Assembly (NCBI GenBank): GCA_936432065.2
Contig: OW386285.2
Location: 173,953,984 to 174,017,983 of the forward strand
Source: Rutpela maculata
Lineage: Eukaryota > Arthropoda > Insecta > Coleoptera > Cerambycidae
DNA: 64,000 bases
Direction of reading: 5' to 3'
Shown here: one piece after another, positions 55,646 to 64,000 of the stretch
How positions within the stretch are numbered: position 1 is the first letter of the stretch
Layout: the number at the start of each line of letters is the position of its first letter
Position numbers and translations under genes: made by a program
The notes under the pieces: model-generated
Database searches by the model: none
The model's input: the letters and a program-made list of their open reading frames with translations, nothing else
Told to the model about the DNA's origin: nothing

Positions 55646-56044
55646 TTCGAATTGTGCCTTCCGAGGGAGCGAATGTGTGCCTGAAATGCTCCCACTTAAA
55701 ACTCGAAATACCTGGTAAAACGTTAAATTTGATAAAGGTGAATGGTAGCTCAAAAAATTCCGCGTAAATCGATATTTCATAACAAAATAACAAAGCTGAA
55801 ATACAATTAATATTTGAAAATAACTAATACAAGAGTACATAGTGGCAAAACCGACCAGTGTTGTGTTTAAAGAAACGGAACGAGTATAAACAAACGACTT
55901 GGGACCCAACAGGATAAGGCAAACCCTTTTTCACTTCTAAGTACCTATTCATTTCAACCTTGTCAGTCAAGTTCATTTATGTCTTAATGACTTACAATTG
56001 TCTGCCGCATAAAACCATTGAAGTGTCGGCATTTGTTGACAAAT
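55646..56044. other. Unclassified sequence
   Basis: No gene or repeat recognised. A run of 13 C lies slightly upstream at about 55,248. Confidence 0.4.
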
Positions 56045-56400
56045 TTATGGTGGGGCAATAAATTATTGAAGTATGGACATAATATCCTTGGGTAGATATT
56101 CAAGTAAATTATCTTTTAATCATTATAAAAATATTCAAATATATTTAATTTAGATTGTACCCGAAATAATCAATAACGTATTGTTCGTAAAGTATGGTCA
56201 TATAAATTTCTTATGTTAACATTCAAATAATTCTTTTTTCATAATTATTAAAAAATACTCAAAAGAATTTAATATATATTAAACCCGTAATAATCAAATG
56301 CATTACTCTTAAAGTATGGTCATAATGTTTTCTTAGGTAAATCTACATAATTATTAAAAGTACTCAAAGGAATTTAATTTAAATTGAACCCGAAGTGGTC
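56045..56400 (+). repeat. Three diverged ~125-bp tandem units
   Basis: Units share AAAGTATGG(T/A)CATA, ATTCAAATAATT-like, TTTAATTTA(G/A)ATTG and ACCCG(A)AATAATCAA blocks at about 56,065, 56,190 and 56,315. Confidence 0.65.
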
Positions 56401-57200
56401 GATGAGGCATTGTTGGTATATTGCGTCAAAACTGAATTCTCACAGCACTTCAACAGAGGTATGCATGGTGCAGGTTTGTTTCAGAAAAATGTTATTTTTC
56501 TAAGAAAACACGAATACGCCAATGAACTCCTAATCGCCGCAGAAGAAGAACGACACATACTCAACTGCCTAGAAAACATGAAACCGCACTGGGACACATC
56601 TGGACTGAAAATAAACTTCAAGAAATGGAGCGAGACCCGCCAATAAAAGAAAGTTGGACTAGCGGAGAGGAATACAAAATAGATTAATACTCCCTAAGAA
56701 CAACGAACAAATCGAAGTCATGGGACCTTACCAAATGTATGTACATAGCCAACAATGAGATATGGAGTCAAAGACGCGGCAACAACAAAAGCCAACAGAA
56801 GAAGTTCTTGAAAAGAGCAGAATGGGACATCTTTCAACTACTACAAGATGAAAACAGCTACATAAAACATCGACACTATTAGGAGGAAAGACAATTAATA
56901 TAAGGATAGAAATATACGCAATGAAGTATTGGGGACATATCCAAGGAAGAGGCCCAACACATCTACTGAAGAAAGCGCATGTAGCGAAGAGCAACAAACT
57001 AAAAATAGGGACACCATGCTCTGTGGAGAACAACAATTGAGAGGATCAGGAAAAAAAAATGAACACCACAAAGAAATCGCAACGATTATACTCTACCACA
57101 ATTTGAAACCGAGAAATCAGAAGACTCAGAAAAAGAAGATTCGAAGAAGCGGAAACACAAAAAGAGGAACATAAATACTCCATATTACGACACAACGTGG
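56395..57200 (+). pseudogene. Probable LINE RT remnant
   Basis: Frame 56,395-56,646 contains EYANELLIAAEEERHIL followed by SGLKINFKK. This resembles the YADD(I/L)-LIA...GLxINxxK segment of LINE RTs, with the two catalytic Asp changed to Asn and Glu. Downstream frames are broken. Low-confidence family call. Confidence 0.45.
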
Positions 57201-57474
57201 CAACATATTTCACAAAAATAGCTAGAAGTCCAGAACCAAAAACACAAGGGGAGCTTAAATGCTCCCTCACGACACAATGCGGTAACGCATCTCACAAATG
57301 CCTACACCTCCCATCCCAACATTCCTTTACCATTTTACCATGCGCCTTGTGGATCTGTCTGCTGGCAACAAGCATGACCCTAATACAACCCAGCCTGGAC
57401 GTAGCAGGCCCAGCTGTATAAGCCTGGAAGTGGCAGCAATGCCTATCGCATGCTGGTAAATCAATCAATCGATC

Positions 57475-57592
57475 AAACTTAAAATCTCGACGTTTCATGA
57501 TATTCTGTCTATTTGAACAATAAAAATTTTCAATTTTTTTGTTTTTTGAGTTACTAAGTAACCTTCTACTGGATGTGGAAGTAAAATAAAAA
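57475..57592 (+). mobile_element. Interspersed hairpin-ended repeat, 3' fragment
   Basis: AACTTAAAATCTCGACGTTT to the hairpin CTTCTACTGGATGTGGAAG and TAAAA. Confidence 0.75.
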
Positions 57593-58294
57593 TTCATATT
57601 GGGAACTTTTCATCGGAAAATTTTACTAATGAAGTTTATTCAGAATTGTGCAGAAATCGAAAATTTCATCATTTCATCATAATTAAAAAGTAATGAAATT
57701 TATTTTAAAAATGTTCAAAAATATTGTTTTAATGGTATGTTCAGAAAATAGACATTTTTACAACTTTATTTCAATATTTTTTCTTTTTGATGAAATTCTG
57801 TACTTACAGTGTTTGGATAACTCTGAACGACTTAAATTACTAAAATTTCCCACCAAGTACAGTTAATGATGCATATGAAAGGAATACACTGTTGCCACCT
57901 CGTAGGACGCAGAAACATTTTCAAATTGAATAAAATTATACAGTAAGAAAATATACACGTAAAGTGGCAGCGCTACCTGCCGTTCAAATGTATGAACTAC
58001 ATTTATACAATTTTGTACATTTTAGTAATGTTTCTGCGACCGGCAGGGAAAATTTCAATAGGTTATATTATTTAAATTAATTGATTTACAGTGTTCTATT
58101 TTGCGGCATCCAAATTAATGAAACTGTCGCTATCATTGGCATTTTAATAGAGGTTAGTACAAGTGTCGAGATTTATAATAACGTGGGATTACTTTTCTGC
58201 GTCCATATACGGACGCAGAAAAGTGGTGGACGCGGAAAGATATGTAAAAATACAATGTACAGAAGCAGAAAAGATAGCGTGATGTATATATATA
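57593..58294. other. Non-coding stretch with TGCGTCC words
   Basis: CTGCGTCC-ATATAC-GGACGCAG palindrome at about 58,197-58,219, GGACGCAG near 57,905, CTGCGACCGG near 58,035 and TGTTGCCA at 57,890. No gene. Confidence 0.5.
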
Positions 58295-59324
58295 TTTACA
58301 TCTCCATATAAATATGACTTCCGGTATATGGTGCGTATATATGGCTTCCACCAGAAGGAGTAGAAATATGTATATTTTGACTCATGTATATATCATCATT
58401 TGTGATTCACATCTCAGTTATCAATCAGGAACAGTTTTCATCACATGAACAAATCGCGATGGATATGAGCTACGACATAGAGTGCAGTAGATACTGCTTC
58501 CGACAATATATGGCTGATTACATTCTGCAGATATATAGCTTCCGAAATATACATTATTTTAGTATCTGCAGTGGATACGCCTTCCAGCAGTGTTGCCATG
58601 CGTTTAGCCTATAGACTTTAAATTCTGCTTTATTTTCATTGTTTTATATCTACATAATATGCAATTGTTCATGGATAAATATGATGAATAGGTATAAATG
58701 ACCGAAAAATTTTGAGCTGATGGGTGTTCATGTTCTGGATTTAGCTCCTACTTGATTTGAAATTAGGATATACCAATTGTTATTAAAATTATTTATATAT
58801 AGGGTATTTTGGAACCAATTTTCTAAGAATTGGCAAGAGTAAACTGCTTTTATTTTCCAAATTACAAAAATTTTGTATTAAAATCTATTGAGAATAAAAA
58901 GTTAACACCAATTTACAATTTTCGGAATAATCGACTCACAATGATTTTTTATTTCTTTATCGAAAATTAATAAATAAATACATCGTCAAATTAATTTCCA
59001 CTTTCAATTTATCAATTTTTAATTAAATAAAAATTAGTATAAAAACAAAGACTTTTAAATATTATACCTACTCATTCACGTTCATATTGAATGAGCCGTA
59101 TGTTTGAACAATGTATTAATGAGTGAGTAACGGGTGATCTGATCTGACTTCCACGGATAAATTTGGTCGGCTGGAAGAAACCACCAAGTTATGACTTAGA
59201 CGACCAATGACAAAAAGAAGTTAAAGATTTTATCTTTATTTTGGCGTAAATTTCATCCTTTAAATCGATAACATAAAATTAATTAATTATTATAATTTGA
59301 AATTTTTTGATACGAATAAGGTCA

Positions 59325-59515
59325 TTAAAAAAAAGTTAGATTATATAAAAATAATAAAAAGAGTATAGGAGCAAGTACCAACCCTTGAGGCATTCCATGT
59401 TTTATAGTCAATTCTTCTGAATAACTGTCATTAAATTTAATACATTGTTTTCCTATTTTCGAGGTATGATGTAAGCCACTGTAATACTATCCCGGCAATT
59501 TCTTATTTTTTAGGT
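59325..59515 (-). pseudogene. LINE reverse-transcriptase fragment (duplicate)
   Basis: Same minus-strand RT segment as 43,775-43,965, in the second copy of the duplication. Confidence 0.78.
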
Positions 59516-59839
59516 TTAATACAAGTAGATCTTTATTATAATGATATAAAACATGTTATGTTGTAAACGTACATTAAATAATAAAAAAAAAATCTCTTCT
59601 TAAATTCATCTTTCTGACGCTGTATCTCTTTACACATTAGACTTACAATAAAAACCGCTGCCCAAGGAGTCACTACTTTCACATCCAGATTTTCCATCTA
59701 AGTCACTCACAACGAAAAAATTTTGTATCTGGAAATAATTGTTTATGGAACTTTAATAATATAATATTTGAAATCCTCTACCCCAAAAACATATAAAACG
59801 ATACCCCACATCGGTAGTGGGGTGGATGAAGCAAAAAAA

Positions 59840-60235
59840 TATTTTGAGGTTTTTCCCTTTAATAATGGTGGGGGATGGCTAATGCCAAAAATTTTTTTGA
59901 GACCTTAATTTCTCTTGTACATACTAAATACCAATTTTCTGGACTCTTACCTGCTTGATTTAGCTATTTACCCCTAATTTACCCCCCTTTGACAAAACAA
60001 GATGAAAATATAATCTAGTTCCAGATATCGTTAAAGTACATATGTGTACCAAATTTTAAGTCAATATCTTAAACGGTTCCAGAGTAAGCGTGCGCACAAA
60101 AAAGTTACAGACCGACCGACAGACAGACCCACAGACAGACCGACAGACAGAAGTTTTTTTCGTTCAAACTTAAAATCTCGACGTTTCATGACATTCTAAG
60201 CCTATTTGGACAATAAAGATTTTTAAAAAACATTG
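59840..60235 (+). mobile_element. Interspersed hairpin-ended repeat
   Basis: Uninterrupted version of 44,320-44,432 plus 50,695 onward. Ends early at ATTTTTAAAA, joined directly to the block that starts at 52,250 in copy 1. Confidence 0.75.
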
Positions 60236-60689
60236 CTGCGTGCAGCCCAAACTACCACAAAAGCATGTACTAAGTTTTAGCTACTTGGGAAAATGGTTAA
60301 AAAATATGACAGCTTAAAAATTTCGCATAAATTAGAAAACTCTCTGTATATTAATAACAGAGAAGGCTCCAGAGGGTACATATGAAAGAGTTTTGGAATC
60401 AGCTCGACCTCCTCAAAATTTCATTAAAAGGACCAACATTTTTTAAGTTAACTCCGTAGATTTTTCATACTATCTTTAATTGAATTACACTTACAGTCAG
60501 TGTTTTACAACATTTTAAAAGTCTTTATTTAACTTGCAATGTTTGTTTGTTTGTATGTATGTATTTTTGTTTAAGTCAAATATTGCAAGCTGAATTTCGA
60601 CTAGTTCTAATTAAGCTAGAGCATTGAAATTTGGCACACTTGTATAAGTCCTGTGACAATGCAACATAGTATAGCCATTATCGGTCTAA

Positions 60690-61210
60690 TTCCAATATGG
60701 CGGTTGTTCCAAGATGGCGGATCGGCTTTTTAGTCACAACCCCCTTGATATGGGTATCAAATGAAAGGGCTTGATGAGCAAAATACGATAAACAATGTGA
60801 CGTCATTCTAAATTCAATATGGCGGACGTCTCAAGCTGGCGGATCGCATTTTTCTTCACAACCCCCTGGATATGGGTATCAAATGAACGGGTTTGACGAG
60901 TAAAATACGACAAACTATGTGACGTCATTCTAAATTCAATATGACGGACGTCCCAAGATGGCGGATCGCCTTGTTCTTCACAACCTCCTTGATATGGGTA
61001 TCAAATGAAAAGGTTTGACGAGTAAAATACTATAAACTATGTGACGTCATTCTAAATTCAATATGGCGGACGTGGGAGAGGTGGGGAAGGGTTGGGAAGA
61101 TATGGGGTAGGGGTGGGAAAGGAGAGGGGAAAGGGCGGGAAGAGGCGGGAAAGGGGTGGGAAGAGGTGAAAACAGATGGGAAAGGGGAGGGGAAGAGGTG
61201 GGAAGAAATG
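60690..61210 (+). repeat. ~126-bp minisatellite (three units) and purine-rich tract
   Basis: AATATGGCGG recurs near 60,692, 60,815, 60,940 and 61,062. The G/A-rich tract is at about 61,070-61,210. Confidence 0.8.
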
Positions 61211-61684
61211 GGAATTTTTAAAAAAATATTTTTACTTTTTAGTAGTTTTTCAAATAAAAGCTTTTTCTTAAAAATATTTTTTTTATATAATTTTATTAAA
61301 TTTCTTTCTACTCCACTATTTATGCGATATTCTCAGTTGAAATGAAGTGTCAATATATTTCCAATTTCGTCTTCCTATCTATGATTTCGAAAATCCCCAT
61401 GCGTAAACCTTAAGTAAAATATCAAAATTTCGGATAACATATGTCTTAGTTGTATTTTAATTAGTATTTCTAAGCAATTGTAAATTGGTTCTTGTCCTAT
61501 TACAAAAACAAAAGTCGTTGTGGTGTAGCGAGTAGCAACACGAACACTTTGCAGAGTCATTTGAAACGTTAAAAACACACAAGATCATACCTAATTTTCT
61601 AAATGCCATGTGATCCAAGGTTGCCAATATTTACCGGAAGCAGTATCCTCTGTAAAACTGATAACATATTATACGGCATGGAAT

Positions 61685-62415
61685 ATAGAAAAAGAAATTG
61701 CAGAAAAATTTAATGAGTATTTTATAGACAGTATAACTGATATAGTAGATAGTATTGATAAACCACTAGAAATAAATGACATACCTAAAGATTTCAATAA
61801 AAACATGAAATGGGAATTTTTTTCAAGAAATAGATTATAATCATTTAAAACAAATCGTTTACAATTTACCGAATAAAGCAGGAACAGATGAAGGTATAAG
61901 TGTTAAAGTTATAAGAAATGCATTTGAAATAATTGGAGAAGTATTACTAAGCGTTATAAATTACTCACTTCGTACAGGTAAATTTCCAACACATTGGAAA
62001 ACTTCCACCATTTTACCAATCCCAAAAGTACATGGTACGAAGAATGCCCACGAATTTAGAGCAGTTAACATTCTACCCATTTATGAGAAAATTCTAGAAA
62101 TTGTTTTAAAAGAACAACTTGATAACCATCTTGAAAAATACAACATAATGGTACAAGAACAATCAGGGTTTCGTAAAAATCATTCTTGTGAGACGTCTTT
62201 ACAAAACATAATATCGAATTGGAAGGAAAGTATAGATATAGGATGTGCAGTTGGTGTCGTCTTCATTGATTTCAAAAGGGCATTTGAAACAATAAATCGT
62301 GGAAAATTAGTGGAAAAACTAAAAATGTATGGTCCGAATGGAACCGTTATAAAGTGGTTTCAAAGTTACTTAAAAAACTAAGTATGGGTCTGAAGTATCT
62401 GGGGAGAAAGAAACG
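61685..62415 (+). pseudogene. LINE (Jockey/CR1-like) RT fragment, frameshifted and truncated
   Basis: Translation runs from IEKEIAEKFNEYF (frame 1 to about 61,812) through a frameshift in a T-run (about 61,812-61,819) into frame 2: NLPNKAGTDEGISVKVI, then WKTSTILPIPKV, FRAVNILP, EQSGFRKNHSCETSL and VGVVFIDFKRAFETIN. These are RT fingers and palm motif A (FIDFKRAF). A stop at 62,379-62,381 and another frame change precede KYGVPQ, where a MITE cuts it near 62,415-62,432. The YADD motif is lost. Same family type as the fragments at 43.8 and 59.4 kb. Confidence 0.88.
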
Positions 62416-62431
62416 AAATATGGAGTACCAC

Positions 62432-62925
62432 AACATTACTACGAAACGCTGTAATTCGATTTTAGCAAACACCGACCGAAAGACTTATTCCTAATTAAAG
62501 GAACTCTCGTGTCAGCCACTCCACACCACTTGCAGACTGCAGTTTCGAGCTGCGTATAGAGCGTATAGAGGGTTGCTTCAGAGAGAAATTACGTTTAGTA
62601 AATACTCTGCCCTCTAGAAGCATACTTTGAACATGTGCTGCCCATCTCAGGCTAACCAATTCGATTGTAGTGAACAGCGACCGCTAGATGGCGCCTTCGA
62701 TTTATTTTGCATGTTGCCAGTCTTAAGACTACGAACATGTCCCTATACATCGGAAATCTCGTTGCCAGTCACTGTATACCTACCTTGCACTGAAGAGAGC
62801 CAAACAGCTCGAAACTGCAGTCTGCAAGTGGTGTGTAGTGGCTGACACGAGAGTTCCTTTAATTAGGAATAAGTCTTTCGGTCGGTGTTTGCTAAAATCG
62901 AATTACAGCGTTTCGTAGTAATATG
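62432..62925. mobile_element. ~490-bp MITE with ~118-bp inverted repeats
   Basis: Left arm 62,432-62,549 and right arm 62,808-62,925. Outer ends ATTACTACGAAACGCTGTAA and the inverse; shared AAAGGAACTCTCGTGTCAGC. No clear target duplication. The centre holds AGATGGCGCC near 62,688. No gene. Confidence 0.85.
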
Positions 62926-63035
62926 TGATTATTACACTTAATGCGCCAGACTTGCAATTTGTTGTAGTCTGGTCAATTTCCTTATTTTTGAAATAAGGAT
63001 GTATAGAGGGTTGCTTCAGAGAGAAATTACGTTTA
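62926..63035. other. Spacer with 37-bp repeat of MITE interior
   Basis: GTATAGAGGGTTGCTTCAGA and the following GAGAAATTACGTTTAGTA (63,001-63,038) also occur inside the MITE at about 62,569-62,606. Confidence 0.8.

Positions 63036-64000
<965 letters not shown>

Larger units (their letters stand above)
58295..61685 (+). repeat. Long direct duplication, copy 2 (compact)
   Basis: Compact counterpart of 42,845-53,990. It also has about 50 bp near 58,461-58,510 missing from copy 1. Ends where a LINE fragment begins near 61,685. Confidence 0.85.

Overview
The window is AT-rich eukaryotic DNA made almost entirely of repeats, most likely from an insect. The evidence is an env-bearing Ty3/gypsy (errantivirus-type) element, a DIRS-type tyrosine-recombinase retrotransposon, LINE reverse-transcriptase remnants, many fold-back elements and about ten long (TA)n microsatellites. 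I see no convincing host gene with exons. The species cannot be fixed from sequence alone.

Layout. 1-12.9 kb: non-coding repeats, including a fold-back element at 4.35-6.23 kb, a tandem duplication at 7.05-8.08 kb and two copies of an unclassified repeat. One copy is split by a TIR element ('Y', 10.93-12.22 kb) that holds a decayed nuclease-like gene. 12.5-21.7 kb: a near-identical 4 kb stretch lies on both sides of a 200-N scaffold gap, so it is either a recent tandem duplication or an assembly overlap. 20.68-35.60 kb: a giant palindrome of two inverted copies of an element I call 'X', meeting at a (TA)n tract (31,440-31,503) and bounded by (TA)n tracts. A very young 7.7 kb errantivirus (23,679-31,394) sits in the left arm and a 624-bp hAT-like fold-back element in the right arm. 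35.82-41.57 kb: a structurally complete DIRS element with inverted terminal repeats, an internal complementary region, gag-like, RT/RNase H and tyrosine recombinase frames. 42.8-62.4 kb: a roughly 3.4 kb segment present twice in direct orientation (58.3-61.7 kb, and 42.8-54.0 kb where it is swollen by insertions, chiefly a 6.26 kb palindromic satellite-like fold-back element at 44,433-50,692). 61.7-64.0 kb: a LINE RT fragment, a MITE, a 177-bp (TA)n tract and the start of another X copy running off the window.

The most interesting item is the gene remnant found in X (22.2 kb minus, 33.3-34.3 kb plus) and again in the unrelated TIR element Y (11.3-11.95 kb). Its motif order (Asp near the N-terminus, VFDG, a DxD helix, a D-D strand, GCD followed by Gly-Lys) follows the FEN1/XPG 5'-nuclease fold. 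X itself is bounded by TA microsatellites and carries CTCF-like sites and a dimeric minisatellite with nuclear-receptor-like half-sites. A second pattern is that sequence beside each TA microsatellite is enriched for its own short 'word' (GCCTCCG, AGCCCG, GCTTCCG, TGCGTCC or TGACCTCA), which may be subterminal binding repeats of a family of TA-microsatellite-associated elements.
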